A stretch of 64,000 bases of DNA from Patulibacter americanus DSM 16676 (GTDB lineage: Bacteria; Actinomycetota; Thermoleophilia; Solirubrobacterales; Solirubrobacteraceae), in the NCBI RefSeq assembly GCF_000420025.1, contig NZ_ATUD01000003.1, positions 248,001-312,000 of the forward strand, in the 5' to 3' direction. Shown here one piece after another: positions 1-12,535 of the stretch. The notes beneath the pieces were generated by a model. That model saw only the letters and a list, made by a program, of their open reading frames with translations. It had not been told where the DNA came from and made no database searches. Every line of letters begins with the position of its first letter. The stretch's first letter is position 1. Made by a program: the position numbers and the translations under genes.

Positions 1-1
1 C

Positions 2-628
2 GACGTGTGGATCGGCCTGCAGCCCCCGGGGTCGTTCATCTCCGAGGGCGACTCGTCGAACTTCGCCCTGCTGATCGACAACGGCCTGCGCAGCTGGGAG
101 CGGCCGGGCAACGGTGGTTGGGGCGGCCGGCAGGTGCGGAACCCGACGAACCCGTACCTCTACAGCTCGGCGACCGGCGAGGCGGGCGACGCGGATCTGA
201 GCACCGGCACCAAGCCGGCGGACTTCCACGCCCTCCGCTGGTGGCGCGCCATCCAGCACGACTTCGCGGCGCGTCTGCGGTGGACGGTCACCCCCGACCG
301 GCGCTCCGCCAACCACGAGCCGGCCGCCCGCGTGCTCGGTCGGCGCGACGTCCGGGTGCGGCCGGGACAGCGCGTGGTGCTGGCCGGCCTCGCGACCGAT
401 CCCGACCGCCAGCGGGTGACGTCGTCGTGGTGGCACTACCCGGAGGCCGGCACCTACCCGGGGCGCGTCGACCTGCGTGCCGCCGGCCCCGCCGCGCTGC
501 CGGTGACGACGTTCACGGTGCCGCGGGACGCGACCGCGGGGCAGACGATCCACCTGATCCTCGAGGTGCGCGACACGGGGACACCGTCCATGACGAGCTA
601 CCAGCGCGTCGTCGCCACCGTGCGATAG
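2..628 (+). CDS. Sde182/DUF1593-type secreted protein, 3' part only
   Basis: The 5' end lies outside the window; the frame is open from base 2 and stops at TAG 626-628. The visible ~208 residues align by eye with roughly residues 310-530 of the next gene, sharing FxSEGDS, the NGLRSWE and GGWGGR blocks, a Trp-Trp pair before an AGTYPG stretch, and the closing ILEVRD motif. This corresponds to the end of the nucleoside-hydrolase-like domain plus the C-terminal beta domain of the Sde182 family, which is linked to cell-wall or plant polysaccharide binding. Unlike its neighbour it stops directly after the beta domain, without a Pro-rich linker or tail. The substrate is unknown. It lies 34 nt upstream of its paralogue, suggesting tandem duplication and co-transcription. 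Confidence 0.75.
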   Translation, partial: DVWIGLQPPGSFISEGDSSNFALLIDNGLRSWERPGNGGWGGRQVRNPTNPYLYSSATGEAGDADLSTGTKPADFHALRWWRAIQHDFAARLRWTVTPDRRSANHEPAARVLGRRDVRVRPGQRVVLAGLATDPDRQRVTSSWWHYPEAGTYPGRVDLRAAGPAALPVTTFTVPRDATAGQTIHLILEVRDTGTPSMTSYQRVVATVR

Positions 629-662
629 CGCCCGACCACGAACGACATCGAGGAGAGATCTG

Positions 663-2651
663 ATGGAGCACCATCCTGTTGTGGGGTCACTGCGCGGTCT
701 GCGACGCCGAGGCGTCGTCTGGCTGGCGCTCATCGCGACGGCGGTCGGCCTGTGGGGGCTCGCCGCGGACGCGCGGGCGGCAGGAGCGGCCGAGGCGCCG
801 TTCCGCACGATCATCACCAGCAACGCCGAGGAGGACGACGTCGCGTCGTTCCACCGGCTGCTGCTGCACATGAACGACATGCGCGACAGCGTGGAGGCGA
901 TCGTCTACTCGAGCTCGCGCTTCCACTGGGCGGGTGACCCCACGGCGGATCCGCCGATCGCCGAGCGCGACTGGGCCGGGACCGAGGTGTACTCGGGGAT
1001 CATCAACGGCACCGGCAGCCCGTTCGGGGCCGGCGGGGGCTACAAGGCCGTGGTCGACAACCTGCGCTGGCACGACCCGCGGTACCCGACGGTCGAGCAC
1101 ATGAACCGCCTGATCAAGGTCGGGAACATCACGAACGTCGGCGAGTACGCGAAGGACACCGAGGGCTCGGACTTCATCAAGCAGGTCCTCCTGGACGACG
1201 ACCCGCGACCGGTGTTCCTGCAGGCATGGGGTGGGACCAACACGATCGCCGCGGCGCTGCGCTCGATCGAGGACGAGTACGAGGGCACCCCGCAGTGGGA
1301 GGCCGTCCGCAAGCGCGTCTCGGCGAAGGCCCGGGTCTACATCGTCCTGGACCAGGACGCGACCTACCGGGAGTACATCGGTCCGAACTGGCCCGACGTG
1401 ACGGTGATCGTGAACCGCTCGCAGTTCCTGGCCGTGGCGTACGGGGCCTGGCGGTACGGGCCGCGAACGGGTGGGCCGTACGTGCCTCGCCCGATCGAGG
1501 ACGCCTTCAACAAGGGCCCCTTCATGAGCCGGATCAAGGTCGGGCCGCTCATGTCGAGCTACCCGCAGGCCTCCGACGCCCACATGTTCCCGGCGGAGAC
1601 GCCGGACGAGTTCCTGTCCGAGGGCGACTCGCCCGCGTACTTCACGCTGCTGCCCAACGGTCTGCGGAGCTGGGAGAGCCCCGCGTTCGGCGGCTGGGGC
1701 GGGCGCTTCGTCGAGGCCCGGCAGAACCGCTGGACCGACGAGCCTGCGTACATCGCCGACCCCACCGCCACCACCGATCCGAAGGACCCGACGCGGGTCC
1801 GGGACGAGAACCCGTTCGACCCGCAGTACGCGCCCGCGTGGCCCCAGGCGCGATGGATCCAGGCGCTCCAGGAGGAGGTAGCGGCCCGCAGCCAGTGGCA
1901 GACGGCCACCCCCAGCGACGCGAACCACCCGCCCGTGGTGACCACCGCCGACGGCAAGGTCGACCTCGAGGCCTCCCCGGGGCAGACGGTGCGGCTGGCC
2001 GGAGCGGTCTCCGATCCGGACGGCGACGCGTACGCGACGACCTGGTGGCAGTACCGCGAGGCCGGCACGTACCCCGGGAACGTGGCGATCGCCGATCCCG
2101 ACGCGCTCGCCACCAGCTTCGTGGTGCCCGGCGACGCCCGGCCGGGGCAGACGATCCACACCATCCTGGAGGTCCGGGACCGGGCGTCGTTCCCCATGAC
2201 GCGCTACGTGCGGGTCATCACGACCGTGCGGGAGCCGGCCACCTCGGGTCCGCCGACGACCCCGACGGTGCCCGGTACGCCCGGCGGGCCCCCGGCGGGC
2301 CCGGTCGGGCCCGGCGCACCGCCCGCCGTCGCCATCGACCGCCGCGTGCGGATCGTGGGCTCCGGCCTGCGGGTGGACCGTCGGCGCCTGGTCAGGCTGC
2401 GGATCACCTGCGGGCCGAGCACGCGGTCGCGCTGTCGCGGCGTCGTGCAGCTCCGGGCCGGTGGGAGGGTCATCGCCCGACGCAGCCTCTCCGTCGCCGC
2501 CGGCCGCCCGGCGACGGTGAAGCTCCGGATCACCCGCAGCGCCTACCGGCGCCTCGGCAAGGGGGCGCTGCGCGTGACGGCGGTCGTGTCCACGCGCGGC
2601 TCCGACGGCGTGCTCCGGCGCGCGCAGGCGCGTCTGCGGCTCCGGCGCTGA
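663..2651 (+). CDS. Secreted Sde182/DUF1593 nucleoside-hydrolase-like protein
   Basis: 662 residues. The N-terminus has an Arg-rich stretch then a hydrophobic helix (about 18-34) and Ala-rich cleavage sites near 38-44, so it is probably exported. The mature part starts with an acidic TSNAEEDD motif, where this family carries its nucleoside-hydrolase-like Asp cluster. The domain runs to about 410, followed by a PKD-like beta domain (about 420-525), a Pro/Gly linker (about 530-560) and a beta-rich, Arg-rich tail that may bind wall polymers. AGGAGAG lies 7 nt before the ATG. Family members are described as cellulose-binding or nucleoside-hydrolase-like proteins; catalysis is not proven. A strong hairpin follows the stop. 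Confidence 0.8.
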   Translation: MEHHPVVGSLRGLRRRGVVWLALIATAVGLWGLAADARAAGAAEAPFRTIITSNAEEDDVASFHRLLLHMNDMRDSVEAIVYSSSRFHWAGDPTADPPIAERDWAGTEVYSGIINGTGSPFGAGGGYKAVVDNLRWHDPRYPTVEHMNRLIKVGNITNVGEYAKDTEGSDFIKQVLLDDDPRPVFLQAWGGTNTIAAALRSIEDEYEGTPQWEAVRKRVSAKARVYIVLDQDATYREYIGPNWPDVTVIVNRSQFLAVAYGAWRYGPRTGGPYVPRPIEDAFNKGPFMSRIKVGPLMSSYPQASDAHMFPAETPDEFLSEGDSPAYFTLLPNGLRSWESPAFGGWGGRFVEARQNRWTDEPAYIADPTATTDPKDPTRVRDENPFDPQYAPAWPQARWIQALQEEVAARSQWQTATPSDANHPPVVTTADGKVDLEASPGQTVRLAGAVSDPDGDAYATTWWQYREAGTYPGNVAIADPDALATSFVVPGDARPGQTIHTILEVRDRASFPMTRYVRVITTVREPATSGPPTTPTVPGTPGGPPAGPVGPGAPPAVAIDRRVRIVGSGLRVDRRRLVRLRITCGPSTRSRCRGVVQLRAGGRVIARRSLSVAAGRPATVKLRITRSAYRRLGKGALRVTAVVSTRGSDGVLRRAQARLRLRR

Positions 2652-2658
2652 CGGTCGT

Positions 2659-2695
2659 GGGGCCCGGCGCGGCGTCGACCGCCGCGCCGGGCCCC
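2659..2695 (+). terminator. Strong GC hairpin terminator
   Basis: Perfect 15-bp inverted repeat (2659-2673 with 2681-2695) around a 7-nt loop, starting 8 nt after the stop codon of the Sde182-type gene. There is no T-tract, as is common in high-GC actinobacteria. It separates the secreted-protein pair from the sugar operon. Confidence 0.75.
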
Positions 2696-2756
2696 GCAGC
2701 TTCCGGCGCTCGAGCCGTACCAGATGCGTACCCGGCCGGCCTTTTTAACATCGGCC

Positions 2757-2786
2757 TTGACAGCGGCTTCCCTGGTCGGATAGACC
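2757..2786 (+). promoter_or_regulatory. Predicted promoter of the sugar catabolic operon
   Basis: TTGACA at 2757-2762 is a consensus -35. TAGACC at 2781-2786 (18-nt spacer) is an acceptable -10. Transcription would start near 2792, inside the symmetric operator-like element, giving a leader of about 58 nt before the first gene. Confidence 0.55.
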
Positions 2787-2791
2787 ACCCA

Positions 2792-2823
2792 TGCAGGAGC
2801 ATTCGGGACTGAATAGATATGCA
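2792..2823. promoter_or_regulatory. Symmetric operator candidate for the SorC-type regulator
   Basis: The element reads TGCA-N5-ATTC-N6-GAAT-N5-TGCA, with both arm pairs centred on the same point (2807.5). It overlaps the predicted transcription start, where a repressor or effector-controlled regulator could act. The only regulator encoded in the operon is the SorC-type protein at 7112-8107, so it is the natural candidate; this assignment is inference. Confidence 0.45.
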
Positions 2824-2849
2824 ACGCGGCGAGTGAAGGAGTGGGTGCC

Positions 2850-3829
<980 letters not shown>

Positions 3830-3833
<4 letters not shown>

Positions 3834-4663
3834 GCACGACCACGAACTCGCCCACCGCGGACGAGCTCCGCTCCCGGGCCGCCTCCATCCGCGGGCGCAA
3901 CCTGCAGATGGTCCAGGCCGCCGGCCTCGGCCACCCGGGCGGCGACCTGTCGGCCGCCGACATCGTCACGACCCTCTACTTCTCGGTCCTCAACGTGGAC
4001 CCCGAGAACCCCGAGGCCCCCGGGCGCGACCGGTACATCCAGAGCAAGGGCCACGCCTCGGGCGTCCTCTACACGGCGCTCGCGCAGCGCGGGTTCATCC
4101 CCGAGGCGCTGCTGGACGAGTACATGGCCGAGGGCTCGCCGCTCAACGGGCACCCCGACCGCAACAAGGTCGCGGGCGTGGAGACCAACACCGGTCCCCT
4201 CGGTCACGGCATGCCGGTCGCGGTCGGCTGCGCGCTGGCCGCCAAGCTCGACGGGGCGTCGTGGCGCACGTACGTGCTCACGGGCGACGGCGAGCTGCAG
4301 GAGGGCTCGAACTGGGAGGCGTTCATGTCGGCGGCCCACTACGACCTCGACAACCTCGTCGTGATCGTCGACCGCAACCGCCTGCAGCAGGGCGCGCGGA
4401 CGGAGGACACGAACGGGCTGGACCCGCTCGACGACAAGCTCGCCGCCTTCGGGTGGGCCGTGCGCGAGATCGACGGGAACTCCGTCGACGAGCTGCTCGA
4501 CACCTTCGCCGCGGTGCCGTTCGTGCCGGGCAAGCCCAGCGCGATCATCGCCAACACGAAGAAGGGTCGGGGCGTCTCCTTCATGGAGGACCGCGTCGAG
4601 TGGCACCACAAGGTCCCCACCCCCGAACAGGTCGAGCAGGCCCTGACGGAGCTGAGCGCATGA
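3830..4663 (+). CDS. Transketolase N-terminal subunit (AptA-like)
   Basis: 277 residues, the length of stand-alone N-terminal transketolase halves. Thiamine-diphosphate features are present: GLGHPGG (His35), SKGHASG (His75), GPLGHG (about 122-127), and GDG at 152-154 followed about 29 residues later by VDRN, the diphosphate/Mg site. The Pyr domain is in the following gene, so the active enzyme should be an alpha2beta2 assembly in the cytoplasm. ATGA overlaps join it to both neighbours. With an isomerase and a kinase alongside, it probably transfers the two-carbon unit of a ketose phosphate; apulose-4-phosphate is the best candidate, but the sequence cannot exclude other ketose phosphates. Confidence 0.85.
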
Positions 4664-5607
4664 GCGACCTCTACGACTGCCGCGAGGCGTTCCAGCGGAC
4701 CCTCGTCGAGCTGGCCGCGGACGACGAGCGCATCGTCGCCGTCGTCAACGACTCCACCGGCTCGAGCAAGCTCGGGGCCTTCGGCAAGGCCTACCCCGAT
4801 CGCCTGATCAACGTCGGCATCGCCGAGCAGAACATGGTGGGCGTCGGTGCGGGGCTGGCCAACGGCGGCAAGGTGCCGTTCGTCTCGGCCGCCTCCCCGT
4901 TCCTCACGGGGCGGGCGCTGGAGCAGATCAAGGCCGACGTCGCCTACTCGAACACGAACGTCAAGCTCTGCGGCCAGAGCCCGGGCCTGGCGTACGGCGA
5001 GCTGGGGCCGACGCACCACTCCATCGAGGACCTCGCCTGGATGCGTGCCATCGCGAACCTGACGGTCGTCGTGCCGGCGGACCCCATCGAGACCGAGCAG
5101 GTCATCCGCTGGGCCGCGAGCACGGTGGGGCCGGTGTTCATCCGCATCAGCCGGATGCCCGTGCCGGCGGTCCACGACGACGACTACGTGTTCGAGCCCG
5201 GGGTCGCGACCCGCCTGCGCGACGGTTCGGACGTCACCCTCGTGACGTGCGGCGTGCTCGTGTCGCGGGCGCTCGAGGCCGCGGACCGCCTGGCCGAGGA
5301 GGGCATCTCCGCGCGGGTGCTCAACGTGCCCACGATCCGCCCCCTCGACCGGGACGCGCTCCTGGCGGCCGCGACCGAGACCGGGGGCATCGTCACCGCC
5401 GAGGAGGCGACGGTGCACGGCGGGCTCGGTGGCGCGGTCGCCGAGCTGCTGTCGACGGAGCACCCCACGCCGATGCGGATCCTCGGCGTCCCGGGCGTCT
5501 TCGCCCCTACCGGGTCGACGGACGCGCTCCTGACGCGGTTCGGGCTCACCGCCGAGGGGATGGCCGGCGCCGCGCGGGACCTGGTGCAGGCGAGGGTCGC
5601 CGCGTGA
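4660..5607 (+). CDS. Transketolase C-terminal subunit (AptB-like)
   Basis: 315 residues comprising the pyrimidine-binding and C-terminal transketolase domains. The catalytic Glu that activates thiamine diphosphate is in NVGIAEQNM (Glu56), and a GPTHHS segment follows around 125. It complements the N-terminal subunit immediately upstream, and the two genes overlap as ATGA, so equimolar translation is likely. The split architecture is common in actinobacterial and gamma-proteobacterial sugar loci, including the AptA/AptB pair for apulose-4-phosphate. Housekeeping transketolase is normally a single chain of about 660 residues, so this pair is specialised. Substrate assignment rests on context. 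Confidence 0.85.
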   Translation: MSDLYDCREAFQRTLVELAADDERIVAVVNDSTGSSKLGAFGKAYPDRLINVGIAEQNMVGVGAGLANGGKVPFVSAASPFLTGRALEQIKADVAYSNTNVKLCGQSPGLAYGELGPTHHSIEDLAWMRAIANLTVVVPADPIETEQVIRWAASTVGPVFIRISRMPVPAVHDDDYVFEPGVATRLRDGSDVTLVTCGVLVSRALEAADRLAEEGISARVLNVPTIRPLDRDALLAAATETGGIVTAEEATVHGGLGGAVAELLSTEHPTPMRILGVPGVFAPTGSTDALLTRFGLTAEGMAGAARDLVQARVAA

Positions 5608-7115
5608 GCACCGCGATCCTCGCGATCGATCAGGGCACGTCGGGCACCAAGGCCATCCTCGTCGATCCGGCGGGGAACGTCGTCGGGCGGGGCTCGGCCC
5701 CGCTCGGCGCGTCGTACCCCCGGCCGGGATGGGTCCAGCAGGACCCGGAGGAGCTGTGGGGCAGCGTCGAGCGCGCCGTGGAGCGGTGCCTCGACGCGGC
5801 ACCGGGCGTCTCCCCGGTGGCCGTCGCGATCAGCAACCAGCGCGAGTCCGCCGTCGCCTGGCGCCGCTCCGACGGCGCGCCGGTCGGGCCGCTGATCGGC
5901 TGGCAGGACGGGCGGACCGCCCCCGTGTGCGACACGCTCGTCGAGGACGGCCACGCCGAGACGATCCGCACCCGCAGCGGCCTCGCCGTGGACCCGATGT
6001 TCTCGGCGACGAAGCTGCGCTGGCTGCTCGAACAGGCACCGGACGGGCTCGCCGCGGCCGCCCGCGGCGAGCTGTGCGCCGGGACCGTCGACGCCTGGCT
6101 CGTGTGGAAGCTGACCGGCGGCGCCGTCTTCGCGTGCGAGGCGGGCAACGCCTCCCGCACCCAGCTCATGGACCTGCGCACCGTCGCGTGGGACGACGAG
6201 CTGCTGCACCTCTTCGGCGTGCCGGCAGCCGTGCTCCCCGAGATCCGACGCTCCGACGCGGGCTTCGGCGTGACCGCAGGCGCCGGCCGCCTGCCGGCCG
6301 GCCTGCCGATCGTCGCGATCCTCGCCGATTCCCACGCCGCGCTCTACGCCCACGGCGCCTTCCGCGAGGGCACGGGCAAGGCGACGTTCGGCACCGGATC
6401 CTCCGTCATGACCCCCGTCACCGAGCTGCGCGAGACGTCCGGCGACGTCGCCCAGACGCTCGCGTGGCTGACCGACCGGCCGACGTGGGCGCTCGAGGGC
6501 AACATCATCGCGTCCGGCGCAGCACTGGACTGGATGGCCGTGACGCTCGGCGTCGGCGACGGTCCGGGGCTCAGCGCGCTGGCCGCCGGCGTGCCGACCT
6601 CCGGGGGCGTCCACTTCGTGCCGGCGTTCGCGGGCCTCGGAGCCCCCTACTGGGATCGCGACGCCGTCGGCCTGATCGCGGGCCTGACCCGCGGGACGAG
6701 CCGGGGGCAGCTCGCGCTGGCCGGCCTCGAAGCCGTGGCGCACCAGGTCTGCGACGTCCTCGACGCCATGGCCGCCGCGACGGGACGTCCCCTCGACGTG
6801 CTCCACGCGGACGGCGGCGCGTCCGCCGAAGCCCTGCTCATGCAGCTGCAGGCCGACCTCGCCGGACACCCCGTCGTGGCGAGCACCGTCGCCGAGATGT
6901 CCGCGCTCGGGGCCGCGCACCTGGGCGGTGTCGCGGCGGGACTGTGGAGCACCGACGCGCTCGCCGCCCTCCCGCGCGACGGGACGACGTACCGCCCCCG
7001 CACGGACGACACCGGACGGACGTCCCGCCGGGCCGCGTGGCGCACCGCCGTCGCGCGCGCCCGGACCCGAGGGCACGATCCCGCACACCGCGGCCTGGAG
7101 GCCGGTTCCCGATGA
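5604..7115 (+). CDS. FGGY-family carbohydrate kinase (apulose kinase candidate)
   Basis: 503 residues, normal for FGGY kinases. The N-terminal actin-like phosphate loop reads AIDQGTSGTK, then come the NQRES and WQDGR motifs of the sugar-binding lobe, a mid GTGSS motif, and a GLGAPYWD...GLTRG stretch as in glycerol-kinase-type members. A GGAS motif near 415 completes the ATP lobe. It starts with GTG overlapping the aptB-like stop (GTGA). It should phosphorylate the ketose made by the isomerase, giving the transketolase substrate. The glycerol-kinase-like signatures leave glycerol or erythritol-type polyols as alternatives, but the neighbouring isomerase and transketolase argue for a ketopentose. 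Confidence 0.8.
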   Translation: MSTAILAIDQGTSGTKAILVDPAGNVVGRGSAPLGASYPRPGWVQQDPEELWGSVERAVERCLDAAPGVSPVAVAISNQRESAVAWRRSDGAPVGPLIGWQDGRTAPVCDTLVEDGHAETIRTRSGLAVDPMFSATKLRWLLEQAPDGLAAAARGELCAGTVDAWLVWKLTGGAVFACEAGNASRTQLMDLRTVAWDDELLHLFGVPAAVLPEIRRSDAGFGVTAGAGRLPAGLPIVAILADSHAALYAHGAFREGTGKATFGTGSSVMTPVTELRETSGDVAQTLAWLTDRPTWALEGNIIASGAALDWMAVTLGVGDGPGLSALAAGVPTSGGVHFVPAFAGLGAPYWDRDAVGLIAGLTRGTSRGQLALAGLEAVAHQVCDVLDAMAAATGRPLDVLHADGGASAEALLMQLQADLAGHPVVASTVAEMSALGAAHLGGVAAGLWSTDALAALPRDGTTYRPRTDDTGRTSRRAAWRTAVARARTRGHDPAHRGLEAGSR

Positions 7116-8107
7116 CACCCACGCCGATGTTGAGACTCATGACCCGCGTCGCGCAGCTCTACCACGAGCAGGGACTGCGTCAGGCGGAGATCGCCGACCG
7201 GCTCGACCTGTCGCAGTCGCGCGTGTCGCGGCTGCTCCGACAGGCCGAGAAGGAGGGCATCGTCCGCACCACCGTCGCGGTGCCGCAGGGGTTCTACCCC
7301 GAGCTCGAGGAGCGGGTGCAGGCCATGTACGGCCTGCGCGAGGTGATCGTCGTCGACGTCTACTCCGATGACGATCAGGCGGTGCTGCGCACCATCGGTG
7401 CCGCGGCGGCCGCGTACGTCGAGACGACGGTGCAGGCGGACGAGCTGATCGGCATCTCGTCGTGGAGCGAGACGCTGCTGTCGATGGTCGACAACATGCA
7501 CCCGCAGCCGCGACCCGCGGCGCAGGGCGTCGTGCAGCTGCTCGGCGGCATGGGCAACCCGGCCGTCGAGAAGCACGCGACGCACCTGACGCGGCGGCTG
7601 GCCGAGATGGTCGGAGGGGACGCACGGTTCCTCCCCGCCCCGGGTGTCGCCGGGTCGGCCGCGAGCCGGCTGGCGATGCTGGACGACCCCTTCGTGGGCA
7701 ACGCGATGGGGTGGATGCGCGAGGTCACGCTCGCGCTCGTCGGGATCGGCGCCCTCGAGCCGTCGAAGCTCCTCGCGGCCTCGGGCAACGTCGTGGGCCC
7801 CGAGGAGCAGCGCGAGCTGCAGGAGCTCGGGGCCGTGGGGGACATCTGCCTCCGCTTCTACGACGAGGAGGGAGTGCCCGTGGTCTCCTCGGTCGACGAT
7901 CGCGTGATCGGGATGGAGCTCGAGCAGCTCAAGGCCCCGCGCCGGTGCGTCGGCCTCGCCGGCGGCCCGCGCAAGTTCGCCGCGATCAAGGCCGCGCTGC
8001 GCGGCCGCTACATCAACGTCCTCATCACGGACCGCTACACCGCCGAGCGGCTCGCCGGCGACTGGTCCGGCCTACCGGCGGACGTGCCACAGGAGGTCAC
8101 CTCATGA
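7112..8107 (+). CDS. SorC-family sugar-responsive transcriptional regulator
   Basis: 331 residues. A helix-turn-helix occupies about residues 22-45 (LRQAEIADRLDLSQSRVSRLL), followed by the SorC/DeoR-type sugar-phosphate-binding domain (about 60-325) with typical Gly-rich segments (LLGGMGN, VGIGAL, GLAGG). Members of this family sense phosphorylated sugars and regulate their own operon. The ATGA overlap with the kinase upstream and with the DUF2291 gene downstream places it inside the operon. A likely binding site is the symmetric element at 2792-2823. An in-frame ATG at 7127 would trim five residues; 7112 is preferred because of the overlap. Confidence 0.85.
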   Translation: MTPTPMLRLMTRVAQLYHEQGLRQAEIADRLDLSQSRVSRLLRQAEKEGIVRTTVAVPQGFYPELEERVQAMYGLREVIVVDVYSDDDQAVLRTIGAAAAAYVETTVQADELIGISSWSETLLSMVDNMHPQPRPAAQGVVQLLGGMGNPAVEKHATHLTRRLAEMVGGDARFLPAPGVAGSAASRLAMLDDPFVGNAMGWMREVTLALVGIGALEPSKLLAASGNVVGPEEQRELQELGAVGDICLRFYDEEGVPVVSSVDDRVIGMELEQLKAPRRCVGLAGGPRKFAAIKAALRGRYINVLITDRYTAERLAGDWSGLPADVPQEVTS

Positions 8108-8775
8108 GCACCGGTATCGACGCGGGCGACCGCGAAACGACGCAGCGGCGTCGCCTGCCGCTCCGCGCGGTGCTGTGGGGCCTCGCCGCCCTGATCGCCG
8201 TCGCGATGGTCCTGGACACCACGTACAAGGACCCGGACGAGAAGCTCGACGCCGGCGGCCGCGCGGCGTTCGACCCGAAGGCCTACGGCGAGCAGAACTA
8301 CGACGCGAAGGTCGTCCCCGCCCTGCGGAAGAAGGTGGTCCCGTTGACCGAGCTGCTCCCCGCGCTCGAGAAGGACCCGGACGCGGCGGGTGAGCGCTAC
8401 GGCCACCGCGAGGGCCAGAGCCCGTACAACTTCGTCGTCACCGCCGAGGGCACGGCCGGCAAGGCCGAGAGCGGCCTGATGCCGGTCGAGGTCGACGGCG
8501 CCGGCGACGCCACGGTCTCGGTCCAGATCGGCCCGGCGATCAACGGCACGGCGCTGCGCGACGCCTCCGGGATCATCACGTTCAACCAGTTCGTGAACCA
8601 GGTCGACTACGCCGACGCGGCGACCGCGCTGAACACCCAGGTCAAGACGAAGACGCTCGCCGGCTTCGACGCCGCCGCGGCCGAGGGCAAGACGGTCTCG
8701 TTCACCGGGGCGTTCACGTTCCTGGCCCCGACGTCGGTCACGGTCACGCCGATCGAGCTCGAGGTGACCGGATGA
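8104..8775 (+). CDS. DUF2291 family protein of the sugar ABC importer
   Basis: 223 residues with one N-terminal membrane helix (about 20-38) after an Arg-rich cytoplasmic start, then an extracytoplasmic alpha/beta domain typical of DUF2291. There is no lipobox Cys, so it looks like a signal anchor rather than a lipoprotein. Genes of this family are habitually encoded with ribose-type ABC importers in erythritol and related loci, but their role is unknown; a helper of the permease or binding protein is plausible. It is coupled by ATGA overlaps to the regulator upstream and the ATPase downstream. Confidence 0.8.
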   Translation: MSTGIDAGDRETTQRRRLPLRAVLWGLAALIAVAMVLDTTYKDPDEKLDAGGRAAFDPKAYGEQNYDAKVVPALRKKVVPLTELLPALEKDPDAAGERYGHREGQSPYNFVVTAEGTAGKAESGLMPVEVDGAGDATVSVQIGPAINGTALRDASGIITFNQFVNQVDYADAATALNTQVKTKTLAGFDAAAAEGKTVSFTGAFTFLAPTSVTVTPIELEVTG

Positions 8776-10297
8776 GCGCCGTCACCTCCGCCACGCCGGT
8801 CATGCGGGCGCGGGCGATCAACAAGGTGTTCGGGGCGACCCACGCGCTGCGCGGCGTCGACTTCGCGGTCATGCCGGGCCGCGTGACGGTCCTCTTCGGC
8901 GAGAACGGTGCCGGCAAGTCGACGCTCATGAAGATCCTGGCGGGGATCGAGCGCCCGACGACCGGGACGCTCGAGCTGTTCGGGGAGCCCGTCGTGCTCT
9001 CCGGGCCGCGGGACGCCGCCGACCGCGGCGTGTCGATCATCCACCAGGAGCTCAGCCTGTTCCCCAACCTGAGCATCGCGGACAACCTGTACATGGGCCG
9101 CGAGCGCTCCCGCAACGGGTTCACGGTGGACCAGCGGGCGCAGCACGCCCGCACCCGCGAGCTCCTCGAACGGCTCGAGGAGCCGCTCGACCCGAAGACC
9201 CCGGTCGGTGTCCTCCGCCTCGGGCAGCAGCAGCTCGTGGAGATCGCCAAGGCGCTGCTGCAGGAGGCGCGGGTCCTGATCATGGACGAGCCGACGTCCG
9301 CGCTGAGCGCGCCGGAGGTCGAGGTGCTCTTCCGCGTGATCCGGGAGCTGACGGCCCAGGGGGTCGCGATCATCTACATCTCGCACCACATGGAGGAGGC
9401 GCTCGAGATCGCCGACCACGTCGTGGTCCTCCGCGACGGAGGGCTCGTGGCCGAGGCGGAGGCCGACGAGGTCGACGCGGGCTGGGTCGTCGAGCGGATG
9501 GTCGGGCGCAGCCAGGACGAGCTGTACACGGCGGCGGAGCCCGAGACGGGCGCCGAGGTCCTGGCGGTCGACGACCTCGTCGTCGCCGACCCGGGCAGCG
9601 CCGTGCGCCGGGCGGTCGACGGTGTCTCGCTGCGGCTGCACGCCGGCGAGGTGGTCGCGCTCTACGGGCTCATGGGCGCGGGCCGCACGGAGCTGCTCGA
9701 GACCCTCGCCGGCCGGCTTCAGGCCGCGTCCGGCGAGATCCGGCTCGACGGCGAGCAGGTGCCACCCGGTTCCATCGGGGACCGCATCGACCTCGGCCTG
9801 ACGCTCGTCCCCGAGGATCGCCAGCGGGACGGGCTCGTGCAGACCATGTCGGTCGGGGAGAACATGTCGCTGGCCAGCCTGGGCAACTACGTGCGCCGGC
9901 TCCTGGTCTCGCGCGACGCCGAGCGCGAAGCCGTGGAGCGGACGATGAAGGACGTGACGGTCCGCGCGGCCGGCCCGAAGGCGCCCATCGGCTCGCTGAG
10001 CGGCGGCAACCAGCAGAAGGTCGTCCTGAGCAAGGCGCTCCTGACGAACCCGCGGGTCCTGTTGCTCGACGAGCCGACGCGCGGGATCGACGTCGGGGCG
10101 AAGGCCGAGATCTTCGAGCTCATGGCCGCACAGGCCAAGCGCGGCCTGGTGGTGCTCTTCGCGACCTCCGAGGTCAGCGAGGCGTTGAACGTGCCGGACC
10201 GCATCTTGGTCATGGCAAAAGGCCGGATCGTTCGCGAGTTCCGTCGCGGCACGGCGACCAGAGAGGAAGTCATGGTGGCATCGGGGGAGACGGAGCG

Positions 10298-10301
<4 letters not shown>
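8772..10301 (+). CDS. Sugar ABC importer ATPase, double domain (RbsA-type)
   Basis: 509 residues with two ABC domains in tandem. Domain 1 has Walker A GENGAGKS (43-50), a degenerate signature around LGQQQLVEIAKAL and Walker B LIMDEPTSAL. Domain 2 has the degenerate Walker A GLMGAGRTELL usual for this class, a canonical signature LSGGNQQKV and Walker B LLLDEPTRGID. This is the RbsA/XylG/AraG architecture of importers for pentoses and related sugars. The start overlaps the DUF2291 stop and the end overlaps the permease start. Confidence 0.93.
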
Positions 10302-12471
<2,170 letters not shown>

Positions 12472-12488
12472 TGCGCCCGGAACAGCAC

Positions 12489-12520
12489 GGGGCCGGCGCA
12501 CATCGCTGCGCGCCGGCCCC
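12489..12520 (+). terminator. Hairpin after the sugar-binding protein gene
   Basis: Perfect 11-bp stem (12489-12499 with 12510-12520) around a 10-nt loop, 17 nt past the stop. There is no T-tract. It may be a terminator, or a partial terminator or mRNA stabiliser between the binding-protein gene and the small ORF at 12536. Confidence 0.6.
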
Positions 12521-12535
12521 GCCGGGGGGCGCACG

